This document shows, in pieces, positions 24,651 to 34,400 of a stretch of 64,000 bases of DNA. A program made the position numbers and the translations under genes. A model generated the notes under the pieces. The model was given only the letters and a program-made list of their open reading frames with translations, was not told the origin of the DNA and did no database searches. The number at the start of each line of letters is the position of its first letter. Positions within the stretch are counted from its first letter, which is position 1. The stretch comes from Nitrososphaerota archaeon (GTDB taxonomy: Archaea; Thermoproteota; Nitrososphaeria; Nitrososphaerales; JACPRH01): assembly GCA_016190055.1 (NCBI GenBank), contig JACPRH010000037.1:84034-148033 (forward strand), written 5' to 3'.

Positions 24651-25955
24651 TCACTCGTGTCTTAGTGCTTCTACTGGGGTTAGTCGTGAGGCTCTCCACG
24701 CTGGGATGATTCCGGCTAGGGCCCCGATTGCGGTAGCCAAGAGGATAGCACCTATGAGAAGTTCGGGTGTTAAGGCGGGTGTTATAGTTATGGCTGAGGC
24801 TTGAGGCGTTTGAGCTACTCTGGTTGCTGCTCCTCCGCCTCCGAAACCAGCTCCGCCAAACCCTCCACCGCCCATTCCACCTCCCATTCCTCCGAATCTT
24901 ATTCCGCCTCCGAAGAAGCCTACTATGAAGTTGGAGAGTACGGCTCCTGATAGGCTTCCAACTACTCCTCCTATTAGGCCTGTGAGAACTGCCTCGGTTA
25001 AGAAGAAGAGCATTACGGTTCTGCCGCTGTATCCTAACGCTTTTGTAATCCCGATTTCTCTGACTCTTTCGTTGACTGAGGTGAACATGGTTGTGGTTAT
25101 TCCCATGAATGCTACGGCCAGTGAGATGGATGCTATTGATGTCAGCATTGTGGTTATGGTGCCTGTGATGCTCTGTATTGATGAGAGTAGTGAGGAGATT
25201 GTGATAACCCGTACGTTGTTTCCGTAGATGTCTGTGATTGCTTGCGAGACTTGATTTACAGTGTCTCGGCTTGTTGCTGCAATATAGAGACCTGAGTATG
25301 ATGTTGAACCGGTTATGAATCTGCCCGCTTCGATTGGGATGAAGATGGTGTCATCGGGATTTATGAAGAGTCCTTGACCATACGTGGCCAGTGTTCCTGT
25401 AACTAAGAAGGATCTTGAAGTTGTCTTTGCCTGACCTCTCTGGATGGACTGTGTGGATGCGGTGATTACTTGACTGATGTGGATTGGAGTCACAGTAGGA
25501 TCTGATGGTGCGGCAAGCTGCGAGCCTATTATCGCTGAGGTGGTTTCTGAAGCCTGTGGGATTCTTCCATCAGAAACTTCTATGTCTGGGAAGAGTGTCC
25601 CTAGTTTGCTGGTGTCTAAAGCTATTACCGTGGCGGGGGTAGTTGTTCCTCCGTTCTTCAAGCTGACTGTTAACCTGTAAAAGGGTATCACGTATTGAAC
25701 CCCTGATATTTTTTGAATCGTCTCTACGTCGTTAGATGTGATGGTCACGCCTCTGCCTATAGGCATAACTTGCATTGTGGTCACGCCTAATCTATCGAAC
25801 TGAGCGGATACGCCTGTGCTGAATCCCTGTGTGGCAGCAACTAAAGCTACAATAGCTGCTGGTCCGATTGCTATCCCTAGAATTGTTAAGGTTGCCCGGA
25901 GCTTCCTGGATCGAAGAGCACTGAAGGCGAAGGCAAGTATGTCCCGTATTAGCGT
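24651..25955 (-). CDS. FtsX/MacB-type ABC transporter permease, probable non-canonical start
   Basis: A ~434-aa permease of the MacB/LolC type. The N-terminal helix region (LIRDILAFAFSALRSRKLRATLTILGIAIGPAAIVALVAATQG) is unmistakable for the family. Next come an extracellular domain, three C-terminal helices, a Gly-rich loop (GGGIRFGGMGGGMGGGGFGG) and the closing PAWRASRLTPVEALRHE. The first ATG/GTG/TTG in frame (25784) would delete the first helix. The frame is open to 25967 with GGAGGT seven bases before an ACG codon at 25955, so ACG or another rare start, or a sequencing error, is implied. Last gene of the six-gene export operon, 12 bp after its predecessor. Confidence 0.85.
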   Translation of the reverse strand, partial: TLIRDILAFAFSALRSRKLRATLTILGIAIGPAAIVALVAATQGFSTGVSAQFDRLGVTTMQVMPIGRGVTITSNDVETIQKISGVQYVIPFYRLTVSLKNGGTTTPATVIALDTSKLGTLFPDIEVSDGRIPQASETTSAIIGSQLAAPSDPTVTPIHISQVITASTQSIQRGQAKTTSRSFLVTGTLATYGQGLFINPDDTIFIPIEAGRFITGSTSYSGLYIAATSRDTVNQVSQAITDIYGNNVRVITISSLLSSIQSITGTITTMLTSIASISLAVAFMGITTTMFTSVNERVREIGITKALGYSGRTVMLFFLTEAVLTGLIGGVVGSLSGAVLSNFIVGFFGGGIRFGGMGGGMGGGGFGGAGFGGGGAATRVAQTPQASAITITPALTPELLIGAILLATAIGALAGIIPAWRASRLTPVEALRHE

Positions 25956-25967
25956 CGCCTTTACCTC

Positions 25968-28900
25968 CTACATTCGTTTCCTTCTTCGATACGCCCTTAG
26001 CCCCAGAAAGACACCAGCTACAGTGATTGAAGCTAGGCCTACGAGGAATATGATTCGGAAGGTTTCGAAACCAGCCGGGGTTTCACTGGTTATCTGCAGA
26101 GCAGCCTGCTGAATAGCGTTTTGGGATATGGATACTTGAACACTGGTTTCCTTGACATACTTCTGACCGTAGCTGTCCTGGTAAGTTAGTACTACAGTGA
26201 CGGGGTAAGAGCCGTTCCTCAGGTTCCTATTAGCGGTGGCTGCTAGGCTGAACGGGATCGGTGTGTTAGACGCGATATCTCCAATGTATTGGCTGCCCTC
26301 GCCGTTAGATCGGAATCTTGAGTCCGTCTTTAGAGTTACATTTGCGAAAAGGGCATCGGTGTTGCCTATGTTGAGGATGTTTCCGGTTACTGTGAAGTTG
26401 CCGCCTATTGGAATTTGTGATGGGCTAGCTTGTACTCTTTGGTAGAGCGGGCTGATTGTTCCTTTCACCGTGTACGCTATGCTTCTAGCCTCTTTGTGCC
26501 AGTTACCCGAACTGTCTAGGTAGGTTAAAGTCAATGTTAATCCCTGCAATGTGTCAGCTGAGCTAAGTGATGTTGAGACTGTGGGTACAACCGTTATTCC
26601 TGCGTGAGGTTTTATTGAGTCGAAGACCCAGTTATCTGTGCCAGATGCGATTGAGAGCGCACTAGAAGAGCTGGTGCTAGGCGCGATCGTCACCTCAACA
26701 GTTGAAAGTGGGTTGTCACCAGTGTTTCTAATCGTTATGGCGGGCTTATTCGTGTAACCTGCTGCTAAGCTGCTAGAGTTGGTGATTATGGATAATGGAG
26801 AGACGTAGTCTTTCACTCCTAGGCTTATTGTTTGGCTTTGTGTTTGAGCTACCTGCTGCCCATCTACGTATGCGAGAGACAGTTGGAGTTGAACAGTTGA
26901 GCCTGAAAGAGATTGTGGAACCCGAATGCGAATGTAAAAGAGAACGCTGGCGTTACTTTGAAGAGCACCTTGCTGCATCTGGCTTCCTCCTGAGAGGAGT
27001 GCTACTGGTGATTGCGCTGATGCGGTTATAGTGAGGTTGTAAATCGGTTGGCTGCGACCGTTGGTTACCGAGACACCTAGGTCACTCGGCATATCTGCAA
27101 CTATCCAATCTTTGTTTTGAGAGATGCTCAGTATTCCTTGCGAGCCGACGACAGTATTGAATCCAATTACGATGTTGGAAGACTGTGCTGAGCCATGAGT
27201 ATCGCGATATGAGACGGATGCGGGAATCTGGATGACCTTGGGTTGAGTTGAGGGTTCAACATAGAGGCGCAGTGAGCTTTTGACTACGCTGCCTCCGTCT
27301 AGGCTTTTGATTTGAATAAAGTTGCTGCCGCCAACCAACGTTGTACCGGTAGGTGGCGCTAGCTGGATATTCAGGTTGCTTACTGTGGAGGTGCCGAGGT
27401 TCTTCACTGATAGTGTGACGCTGTTGATGGCGCCTGGTGTAAGTTGTGAAGAATCGGCTGTAATATCTATCATCGGGCTCTCGTAAGGTAGGACGTTAAA
27501 GCCTACTGTCCTGCTTGAGGACCAAGCGGAGCCTTGAATATCATTATACGACATTGAGGTGGCAATCTGTATTACTTTTGATCCAAGTGATGGGTCTACA
27601 TAGAGAGTTATTGAGGTTGCTGCAGCATCTCCTCCACTCAGCCTCTTGAGGTAGAGAAGATTGCTGCCGCCAACCAATGTTGTACCGGTAGGCGGCGTTA
27701 GCTCAATGTTCAGATCACTTATTGGAGAGCCGCCTAGGTTTCGTATTGTAAAGGTAACGTTGTTAGCTACTCCGGGAGTTAGGGTTGAAGGAGTTGTGGT
27801 CACGTCGATTACTTGCCCTTTATGGGGGAGAACTTGGAACCCTATTGCGCCACTGTAAGACTGTGCTGAGCCGCGAGAGTTGTAGTATGAAATGGAGGTT
27901 TGAAGCTGCATTACGCCCGCGGCTTGTGCTGGTGGAACGTAGATGGAGATGGAGATGTTTACGCTGCTGCCTCCGGCGATAGTTGGGATGTTGATTTGGC
28001 TGCTGCCTCCGGCTAACGCTGAACCTGTAGGGAGGGTGAAGCTGATCTGTAAGTTGCTTACCGCGTTGCTTCCCTGGTTCTTTAGCGATAGGGCGATGTT
28101 GTTTGTTGATCCTGAGGTGAGGACAGTATTACTGGCTGTCAGCTCAAGGGTTTCTTTGTCTGGTGGAAGAACCCTGAGTCCAACGATTCTGTTGATGGTC
28201 TGGGTAAGGCCATAGGCGTCTCTGTATGACGCTGCGATGGTTATCTGAGTGTTTGACGCAGCGTTATCGGATACATCTAAGGTGAGAGGTGTAGATAGGT
28301 TTGCACCAGCAGCTATCGAGGCGGCGGTTATCTGGTTATTGCCTGTCAGTGACACTACGCCTGTTGGGAGAGTTAGTGTTGCAGCGAAGTTTGAAGCCGC
28401 ACTGCTCCCAAGATTATTGAATGTTAAGATAAAATTGTTGGTGGTACCTGCAACAAGCTGATCCTGACTGAGTTGAATATATATGTTCGGCTTACCTAAG
28501 AGCGGAATTTGGAAGGGTAACTTAACAGGAACTGCGTGGATGAGCCCTGCGCCTGTGTTTAGATAGTAATCAACTATCATGTTCATGCTGTAGGTTCCGA
28601 CTTGGGCGGTAGGATCTACGTCAAGGTTGAAGGTGAAGGTGGCGGTCTTGCCGGTGGCTACGTCCGAGCCATATGTTGATGTGATTTCATTGGTGTTTAG
28701 TCTAGAGGAGAACGGAGGAGCCAGTACAAGTGATGCGGTTAGACCAGTGATGGTATAGTTCGCGTTGTGGCTCATTGTTACTGTTAGCGGCACAGACAGG
28801 TCTCCAGGCGCTACTGACAGCTTTGAAGCAGTGTCACCCCAGTATGATGACGAAATAGCGAAATCGGTGACGAACACCTTCAATTCATATGTGGATGGCG

Positions 28901-29300
28901 TAGGGGTGAACTTTATGCCTGTGACTTCAATATAGTAGAAGCCTGGATTACTGACTACATAAGATATGCTTCTGTTTCCTCCACTACTCAGGCTCTCTGA
29001 TGATGCTACCTTTCCTACGTTACCTCCTGAGTCGACATTTGGAGAGAAGAGGTAGAGGTTCAGGATCGATGTATCAGGGACGTTGAGTTGGACACTGATG
29101 GTCTGCCCAGTCTGCGCATCCATTTTGAACCAGTGCGGTGGAGTTGTAAAGTCAACAGAATATCTTCCAGATGTTAACTGTAAGGCGGTGGTAGGTGAGG
29201 ATCCGGCTTTCTGCACACCGGAGGCTAGCGCTGGACTATAAGCGGCGAGCGGCAAGTAGGCTAGAAGTAACACGAGAAGGATTACGGCATATTTGCTCAT
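25968..29300 (-). CDS. Large secreted CARDB/NEW3-repeat protein of the export operon
   Basis: A 1110-aa extracellular protein. It has a signal peptide ([22 protein letters not shown]), an N-terminal PPC-like domain ([21 protein letters not shown]), then about eight Ig-like CARDB/NEW3-type repeats. Three contain near-identical [11 protein letters not shown] or [11 protein letters not shown] loops. A C-terminal helix ([19 protein letters not shown]) and RAYRRRKRM anchor it. Such COG1361-like proteins are often encoded with MacB-type transporters in archaea and may replace the MacA adaptor. Its ATG overlaps the stop of the ABC ATPase gene (TAATG), so translation is coupled. Confidence 0.82.
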   Translation of the reverse strand: MSKYAVILLVLLLAYLPLAAYSPALASGVQKAGSSPTTALQLTSGRYSVDFTTPPHWFKMDAQTGQTISVQLNVPDTSILNLYLFSPNVDSGGNVGKVASSESLSSGGNRSISYVVSNPGFYYIEVTGIKFTPTPSTYELKVFVTDFAISSSYWGDTASKLSVAPGDLSVPLTVTMSHNANYTITGLTASLVLAPPFSSRLNTNEITSTYGSDVATGKTATFTFNLDVDPTAQVGTYSMNMIVDYYLNTGAGLIHAVPVKLPFQIPLLGKPNIYIQLSQDQLVAGTTNNFILTFNNLGSSAASNFAATLTLPTGVVSLTGNNQITAASIAAGANLSTPLTLDVSDNAASNTQITIAASYRDAYGLTQTINRIVGLRVLPPDKETLELTASNTVLTSGSTNNIALSLKNQGSNAVSNLQISFTLPTGSALAGGSSQINIPTIAGGSSVNISISIYVPPAQAAGVMQLQTSISYYNSRGSAQSYSGAIGFQVLPHKGQVIDVTTTPSTLTPGVANNVTFTIRNLGGSPISDLNIELTPPTGTTLVGGSNLLYLKRLSGGDAAATSITLYVDPSLGSKVIQIATSMSYNDIQGSAWSSSRTVGFNVLPYESPMIDITADSSQLTPGAINSVTLSVKNLGTSTVSNLNIQLAPPTGTTLVGGSNFIQIKSLDGGSVVKSSLRLYVEPSTQPKVIQIPASVSYRDTHGSAQSSNIVIGFNTVVGSQGILSISQNKDWIVADMPSDLGVSVTNGRSQPIYNLTITASAQSPVALLSGGSQMQQGALQSNASVLFYIRIRVPQSLSGSTVQLQLSLAYVDGQQVAQTQSQTISLGVKDYVSPLSIITNSSSLAAGYTNKPAITIRNTGDNPLSTVEVTIAPSTSSSSALSIASGTDNWVFDSIKPHAGITVVPTVSTSLSSADTLQGLTLTLTYLDSSGNWHKEARSIAYTVKGTISPLYQRVQASPSQIPIGGNFTVTGNILNIGNTDALFANVTLKTDSRFRSNGEGSQYIGDIASNTPIPFSLAATANRNLRNGSYPVTVVLTYQDSYGQKYVKETSVQVSISQNAIQQAALQITSETPAGFETFRIIFLVGLASITVAGVFLGLRAYRRRKRM

Positions 29301-30481
29301 TATGCTACACCTCCGACGGAAGTGTATTCGTCACGTGCGATTTGCCCGTCTCTAATTTGGATGATTCTATCCGCTTCATTTGCAATCTCCATGTTATGCG
29401 TAATTATCACCACAGTTTTACCTATTGTCCTGTTCAAATGGTGCAAAAGATCGGTTATCGACTTGGTGTTCTTCGTGTCCAAGTTCCCTGTAGGCTCATC
29501 ACCCAGGAGTATCGGGGGCTCGGTTACTAGGGCTCTGGCTACAGCTACGCGCTGCTGTTCTCCGCCACTAAGCTTTGATGGAACCCGGTTAGCTTTGTCG
29601 CCGAGGCCCACTATTTGGAGCGCCTTTAGGGCTTTGTAACTCCGGTATTTTGGGGGCACATTCCTAGCCTCTAAAGGGAATTCTACGTTCTGAAGAGCGT
29701 TCATTCGATGAATCAAGTTGAAGGATTGAAAAATTAGCCCGATCTTCTTGTTCCTTAGCTCGGCGAGCTCTCTATCATTCAGCTTCGATATGTCTACACC
29801 GTCGATCAAGACTTTGCCTGAAGTCGGCTTATCCAAGGCGCCCACCATATTCATCAAAGTAGATTTTCCGCTTCCAGAGGGGCCAACTATAGCTACAAAT
29901 TCGCCTTCAGCAATGTCAAGGGAGACTCCTCTAAGCGCCGGGGTCGCGACACCGTTTCCTGAATAGGTCTTAACCACCGAGTCAAGACGTATCACCACAG
30001 TCCTATCCGACCTTTCACCATGGGTTTGAGAAGAAGGTTGAGAGGCGGACTTAGTTCCTGTGAAGGGAGCTACAGTTTCTGTACTATGTGCTACATCAGC
30101 TTCTCCGTTATCTGGAGTATCAGCGCTACTGCTCTTCCCATAATCGTCTCCGTCTCCTGCGGACGGCGTTCTGAGAAGGATGCCGAGTGAGGTTATGACT
30201 ACCCCGACTACGCCTACAAGATAGGCGGAGAACCGGTAATAGACTGTAGCAAACATAGATTGGGACCCTGACATGCCGGACATGAAACCTCCACCGTTGC
30301 CTCTCGGGAAGCTGAAATTTCCTGCCGCGAATTGACCGCCTTGGAATTGTCCACCTCGGAGCTGCCGGGCAGCCGGTGTGGAACCTGAGATCACCATGTT
30401 GAAACTTGGGTCAAAAACCATCAGAGTCGTGAAGGCTACTGCAACTAGTATTAGCCCTGTAATTACTATTCTTTTACGCAT
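29300..30481 (-). CDS. MacB/LolD-type ABC ATPase fused to an N-terminal membrane module
   Basis: A 393-aa protein. Residues ~155-393 are a complete ABC ATPase: Walker [14 protein letters not shown]-loop [10 protein letters not shown], signature [14 protein letters not shown], Walker [14 protein letters not shown]-loop ITHN. The first ~105 residues hold two membrane helices separated by a Gly/Phe-rich loop ([16 protein letters not shown]) and are paralogous to the separate 127-aa protein encoded next door. ATPases of this class are normally soluble, so membrane anchoring is unusual. It drives the FtsX permease at 24651-25955. The operon position suggests export of an envelope substrate. Confidence 0.9.
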   Translation of the reverse strand: MRKRIVITGLILVAVAFTTLMVFDPSFNMVISGSTPAARQLRGGQFQGGQFAAGNFSFPRGNGGGFMSGMSGSQSMFATVYYRFSAYLVGVVGVVITSLGILLRTPSAGDGDDYGKSSSADTPDNGEADVAHSTETVAPFTGTKSASQPSSQTHGERSDRTVVIRLDSVVKTYSGNGVATPALRGVSLDIAEGEFVAIVGPSGSGKSTLMNMVGALDKPTSGKVLIDGVDISKLNDRELAELRNKKIGLIFQSFNLIHRMNALQNVEFPLEARNVPPKYRSYKALKALQIVGLGDKANRVPSKLSGGEQQRVAVARALVTEPPILLGDEPTGNLDTKNTKSITDLLHHLNRTIGKTVVIITHNMEIANEADRIIQIRDGQIARDEYTSVGGVA

Positions 30482-30502
30482 TGTTCTTTCCCGCCTTACC
30501 TA

Positions 30503-30886
30503 TTATCCTTCTTCGTCTTTCGCATGCGTCTCTTTTGACTTTGGATTCAAGAGAGTGCCTAAAGCGGTAACCACTATGCCCACTACGCCTACAAGATAGG
30601 CGGAGAACCGGTAGTAGACTGTAGCAAACATAGATTGGGACTCTGACATGCCGGACATGAAATTTCTGTCGCCCATGCCGGCCATAAAGCCTCCATCGCC
30701 TCTTGTGAAGTTGAAGTTTCCGGCGCCGGGGGTAAAGTTGCCCCTTGGGAACTGTCCGTTCTGGAACTGTCTTGCAGCTTGTGCTGAGCCGAAGAGGATT
30801 GCTTCTATTGAGGTGTCCAGAGCCATTAAAACAGCTAGGGACGCTATGATTAATACTAGTCCAGTTACTACTATTATTTTACGCAT
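30503..30886 (-). CDS. Two-helix membrane protein paralogous to the N-terminus of the ABC ATPase
   Basis: A 127-aa protein with helices VVTGLVLIIASLAVLMAL and YLVGVVGIVVTALGTLL around a loop rich in Gly, Asn, Phe and Met (RGDGGFMAGMGDRNFMSGMS). The block [21 protein letters not shown] is shared with the ABC fusion. At DNA level 30582-30662 and 30207-30287 differ at two of 81 bases, which shows recent duplication or gene conversion. It is probably a membrane partner or pseudo-subunit of the exporter. No known family recognised. Confidence 0.72.
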   Translation of the reverse strand: MRKIIVVTGLVLIIASLAVLMALDTSIEAILFGSAQAARQFQNGQFPRGNFTPGAGNFNFTRGDGGFMAGMGDRNFMSGMSESQSMFATVYYRFSAYLVGVVGIVVTALGTLLNPKSKETHAKDEEG

Positions 30887-32340
30887 TGTTTTTCACTTTT
30901 ATTCTTGGTTTGAGAGATAGGCATCATCAATTCGCTTAATCCGATTCTTCCTTTCCCTGAAGCCAGTTTGTAGATAGCAGTAAGCGTGTTGTGCTTCATC
31001 TTCGCTACCTCAGTCTTAATCAGCTCGTATTTACTGGCTGTATTCGCATTGTTGCCAAATGCGAAGGGCTCACGTATCCATCTGCGAAGCGCTACTCTGA
31101 CTACGGCGTATGCGATGAAGATTGTTACGGCGATTACGATGAACCATTGTGGGTTGACGAGAGTCACTGGTAGGGTTAGGAGAAGCGGCGCTGCTAGGGA
31201 GATCTCTGGGTCTTGGTAGACGCTGTTGTTGAAGCGGGAGAAGGAGAGTTGATTAGCGAATGCTACAGAGTACCGCCAAGACACTTGGTCACCGAAGCCT
31301 GGGTTCAGGCCTTGGACATTAACGCCCTGAGGCACCGCAGTGGGTGTTGATACCACGAAAACTGGTTGCAGCGCAGATTTCACGGCGTCAGTTCGGCTGA
31401 CTCCGTCTACTACTGCGACTGGGCTGTAGGTTATCATAGATCTCGTAGATTTAGTCGCATTCTCCACCAAAGCTACTCTCTGGTCTCTGACGGTTACTCC
31501 GGATAGGCCTTCGTATTGACCCTCCGTCTTGACTACAACTTCATCTTTACCTTGGTATATCACAGCTGAGATTACTGCGAGCTTTACGTTTTGACCTTGA
31601 GCCCAAGTTAAACCGTCGATACCGTATCCAAGCTTAATCGTAGGCCCCTCATGTTTGATGGTCAGCCTGTAGCCGAAGTGTACGCTAACGTTGTCCTGTT
31701 CGAGTCTAAATCGTTCATCTATGAGGCGCCAGTTGAAGCTCTTCACCGACGCTGACAGGTTCCAATCGTACTCAGGAGCACCTTCGCTGTTAACTTTGGT
31801 GAGGTTACCGATGTTCCAAGACCAGGTTCCGGACTGCCCGTTTTGCTCGAAGTGATTATACATAGGTGCTAAGGAGTATATTCTTAGGATTCTGTCACTC
31901 AAGTTCCAGTTCACGTTTTGATCGGAGAATTCATTCACCGAGTTTCTCCTTGTCTGTACATCAAAGATGCCGTTCCCGTTTGCATCCTCGTACTGTATGA
32001 GGTAGAGCGGGATGTATGTTACCGAGTAGTTTAGCGTACCATCTTTTGAGTTTTTCAACATTTGAAGAATAGGGTAAGTATCGTAAACTCCTTGGAAATC
32101 TCGGTCTCTCCACCCCCTCTGCGGGGCTGGGGCTGCTATCTGCCACGCGAAGAGGATTTGGACGTTGCCGCCGTCTTCAGTAGGGGTAGTGACGTTGAAG
32201 CCGGTGTGTAGAGAGTTGTTGTAGCCTGCTTGAGCGTAAGTTACTGAAGGACCCTCTTCAGCGTAAACCTGAGTCAAAAAAAGAGGATCGGAGAGTACTA
32301 CCGTAAGCATCAGGGTCAGTAGCGCTCTCCTCAACGACAC
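30874..32340 (-). CDS. Secreted ~490-aa protein with C-terminal membrane anchor and cytoplasmic tail
   Basis: A 488-aa protein of unknown family. A signal peptide (ALLTLMLTVVLSDPLFLTQVYA) leads to a large extracellular domain rich in aromatics and Asn glycosylation sites. Then follow a hydrophobic helix (WFIVIAVTIFIAYAVVRVAL) and a basic cytoplasmic tail of ~75 residues (LIKTEVAKMKHNTLTAIYKLASGKG). The extracellular part (residues ~30-400) looks like a single beta-rich domain (SWRYSVAFANQLSFSRFNNSVY). It overlaps the next gene by 13 bp. A sensor or docking role in the exporter is conceivable; nothing in the sequence proves it. Confidence 0.7.
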   Translation of the reverse strand: MSLRRALLTLMLTVVLSDPLFLTQVYAEEGPSVTYAQAGYNNSLHTGFNVTTPTEDGGNVQILFAWQIAAPAPQRGWRDRDFQGVYDTYPILQMLKNSKDGTLNYSVTYIPLYLIQYEDANGNGIFDVQTRRNSVNEFSDQNVNWNLSDRILRIYSLAPMYNHFEQNGQSGTWSWNIGNLTKVNSEGAPEYDWNLSASVKSFNWRLIDERFRLEQDNVSVHFGYRLTIKHEGPTIKLGYGIDGLTWAQGQNVKLAVISAVIYQGKDEVVVKTEGQYEGLSGVTVRDQRVALVENATKSTRSMITYSPVAVVDGVSRTDAVKSALQPVFVVSTPTAVPQGVNVQGLNPGFGDQVSWRYSVAFANQLSFSRFNNSVYQDPEISLAAPLLLTLPVTLVNPQWFIVIAVTIFIAYAVVRVALRRWIREPFAFGNNANTASKYELIKTEVAKMKHNTLTAIYKLASGKGRIGLSELMMPISQTKNKSEKQCVK

Positions 32341-32352
32341 TTCTCGTTACAC

Positions 32353-33357
32353 CTACCTATGCATCGATGAAAATCCGAGTATGTCGCCGGTTCTGCCGTT
32401 TACTCTGATGTTGCCGATGGTGTCGCCGTTTGAGTCAATGATTGGCACGTTATAGACTGACCTCTGCTGCTTCGGCTCTCCTGCTGTCCAACCTTTCTCT
32501 AGAGAGCTTTTCACAGCGTTAACAGCGTCTTCAGACTTGGGGGTGTTGATCTTTCCTAGAATCACTGTCATGACTGTCTTGTTACCGTCTTTAATGCTCA
32601 CGATCCAGGTGCCGACTCTTTCCTTAACTGCGCCCACCGTGAAGTTCTTGATAGCGTTGCTTACCGTTGTCTTGACCTGTGCGCTGGTTACGGCGAGAGT
32701 GGGTGAGGATGATGTCAGCATAATATTTCCACTCCTACTGTCTACACGCACGTAGCTTATTGTTTTATTGCTAGAGTCAAGCAGTGGAACGTAGTACACT
32801 GTTCTTACCAGCTTAGGCGTTCCGGCTGTCCAGCCTTTAGCCAATGAATCGGTTACGACGGTTTTGGCTTGATCTGTTGTGTTGGCGGTTACGTGGCTTA
32901 CACGTATCATTGTCACTATGCCTTCTCCATCCTCGATTGGGACTATCCAGCTTAGCCGGAAGGAGCTTGGTGTGCCTACCTTCAGGTTAGGGATATCCGC
33001 TTCAACCGCTGACTTTGCTTGTGCTGAGGTGATGGTTACGTTTTCAGACATTCCCGGTCCCCAATGCGAAAACCTGTAGTTTCCATGTGTGAAGAGGTTC
33101 TTGCCGAATGTTAACATTTGGTTCCAACCATTCATCAGAGGCATTATAGCTTGCCCGGATGGGTTGGCGTATCTCTCCCTTGATTGACTATACATGTGTG
33201 GTGAACCTGCGCTTCTACCTGTAGACGCGGCTATTGTTGTTGATCCTGTGGTTGCAGCCGCTGCGGCGGCTGTGAATGTGATATTCGCGGCTAGGATTGA
33301 ACCTGCTATTACTGCGATGACCACCGAAAGAAGTAGGATTTTGCGGTGCATGCCCAT
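32353..33357 (-). CDS. Secreted protein with tandem PepSY-like repeats, first gene of the export operon
   Basis: A 334-aa extracellular protein with a signal peptide (ILLLSVVIAVIAGSILAANITFTAAA). Residues ~105-210 and ~215-330 are two copies of a PepSY-like unit, each with ITSAQ(A/V)K...A(V/I), an IVxIxDG strand pair, SLxKGWTAGxPK and a closing D(S/N)xxxTIxxIRV(D/N)xRxG(N/D)I. PepSY domains are often linked to protease inhibition or envelope regulation. It is directly downstream of two TTCGG-N5-CCGAA sites, one in a promoter block shared with htrA. Coexpression with the HtrA protease is therefore expected. Confidence 0.78.
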   Translation of the reverse strand: MGMHRKILLLSVVIAVIAGSILAANITFTAAAAAATTGSTTIAASTGRSAGSPHMYSQSRERYANPSGQAIMPLMNGWNQMLTFGKNLFTHGNYRFSHWGPGMSENVTITSAQAKSAVEADIPNLKVGTPSSFRLSWIVPIEDGEGIVTMIRVSHVTANTTDQAKTVVTDSLAKGWTAGTPKLVRTVYYVPLLDSSNKTISYVRVDSRSGNIMLTSSSPTLAVTSAQVKTTVSNAIKNFTVGAVKERVGTWIVSIKDGNKTVMTVILGKINTPKSEDAVNAVKSSLEKGWTAGEPKQQRSVYNVPIIDSNGDTIGNIRVNGRTGDILGFSSMHR

Positions 33358-33374
33358 CTTTCCCAGAGTTTAGC

Positions 33375-33420
33375 AAGGAAAAAGCGATTTTTGAGGTTTG
33401 TCTTTCGGTTTTTCCGAACT
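33375..33420 (-). promoter_or_regulatory. Export-operon promoter block with TTCGG-N5-CCGAA palindrome
   Basis: TTCGG-TTTTT-CCGAA at 33404-33418 lies within the 46-bp block shared with the htrA promoter, in opposite orientation. The block ends about 18 bp before the PepSY-gene ATG at 33357. The internal CTCAAAAATCGC may serve as a weak TATA element. Confidence 0.7.
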
Positions 33421-33437
33421 CCTAGAAGTACGGTATA

Positions 33438-33452
33438 TTCGGAATTTCCGAA
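33438..33452. promoter_or_regulatory. Second TTCGG-N5-CCGAA palindrome
   Basis: TTCGG-AATTT-CCGAA, centred 34 bp upstream of the first site. That is close to three helical turns, which suits cooperative binding of two regulator dimers on one face of the DNA. Confidence 0.65.
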
Positions 33453-33503
33453 TCGAAAAACATGGTTTGTACATCTGGATAGCGATGATGATGGTTAAGG
33501 CCG

Positions 33504-34379
33504 TCAAAGTGTTGTGAAGAAGTAGGCTAGTCCTAAGGATACGTAGAGGGTGATCGAGGCGAGTAGAGCAGCCTTCTCGGTAGCTAGTCCCTTGGAGAGA
33601 GATATTGCGGAGGTGAGGAAGCCTAGGGAGTAGCCTACTCCGATGAGCATGAGTATCTGTATCTGAAGGCTTGTCAGGTGAGTCTGGAAACCTTCAGCGA
33701 TAACGTACACAGTTGGTGCAATAAGGCTGGGTGCAAGCGCGAAGGCGGATCCTAGCAGTAGAGGTTTTGCGCCGCCCTGTGTTCTATAAGCGACGAAGGA
33801 CAGGAGGTTTGCAAGAGCATTAATCAGCAGATAACCCAGTATGAAGAGTAAAGGTATGTAGAGCGGCGAGATAGGCAGGCGGTTCACGTAGATGAAGATT
33901 AACGGGTATAACCCCGACAGGTACGCTATTAGTGTGCCGTAGAGGAGCACCATTGCAGCGAAGAGGGAGGCGAGTCTTGGTCTCGCATACAGGTTGGAGA
34001 TGAACCGCCAACCGATCAACCAGAGAGTGATGTAGCCTGCAACAGTCTGGTCTCGTTTGACGAAGCGGCTTGACGTTAGCTTCTCGTAGCTTTCAGATAG
34101 AAGCTGGTATGCGAACTTGCCTTTCTCGTTCAACCGGTACTTCTTAGCGTCATCTTGCTCAATCAGCTCGGTCAAAAAATCGATCTGGTAATACAGCGTG
34201 CCGGTGCTTACATTCAGGTATGCTTTTAGATCTGTAAAGCCACCCTGCCCATTCTCTCCAAGATACTTTATGATTTTTCGTCTCAAAGGATGACCTATCA
34301 TGGTAAAGAAGTGCGAGACCTCATCCTCCAAGCTAGGCCACCTCGAATCATCCGGTATGTTTGAAACAGTATTAAACAC
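33504..34379 (-). CDS. Membrane-bound winged-helix regulator (ArsR-like wHTH plus Yip1-like membrane domain)
   Basis: A 291-aa protein. Residues ~20-95 are a winged helix (IGHPLRRKIIKYLGENGQGGFTDLKAYLNVSTGTLYYQIDFL...YRLNEKGKFAYQLL). From residue ~115 there are about five to six membrane helices resembling a Yip1 domain (ITLWLIGWRF, then LASLFAAMVLLYGTLIAYLSGLYP). A DNA-binding head on a membrane domain suits direct sensing of envelope or lipid state. The start is GTG 34379. The variant palindrome TTCGA-AATAT-CCGAA lies at 34386-34400, so it is probably autoregulated. The export operon begins about 150 bp downstream. Confidence 0.8.
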   Translation of the reverse strand: MFNTVSNIPDDSRWPSLEDEVSHFFTMIGHPLRRKIIKYLGENGQGGFTDLKAYLNVSTGTLYYQIDFLTELIEQDDAKKYRLNEKGKFAYQLLSESYEKLTSSRFVKRDQTVAGYITLWLIGWRFISNLYARPRLASLFAAMVLLYGTLIAYLSGLYPLIFIYVNRLPISPLYIPLLFILGYLLINALANLLSFVAYRTQGGAKPLLLGSAFALAPSLIAPTVYVIAEGFQTHLTSLQIQILMLIGVGYSLGFLTSAISLSKGLATEKAALLASITLYVSLGLAYFFTTL

Positions 34380-34385
34380 ATTTTG

Positions 34386-34400
34386 TTCGAAATATCCGAA
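34386..34400. promoter_or_regulatory. Palindromic operator at the regulator gene
   Basis: TTCGA-AATAT-CCGAA keeps nine of the ten half-site bases of the TTCGG-N5-CCGAA motif. It lies a few bases upstream of the GTG start, where bound protein would block transcription initiation. Confidence 0.55.

Noticed and set aside
24651..25784. FtsX permease starting at GTG 25784
   Set aside because: This removes the first membrane helix, which is clearly encoded just upstream in the same frame.
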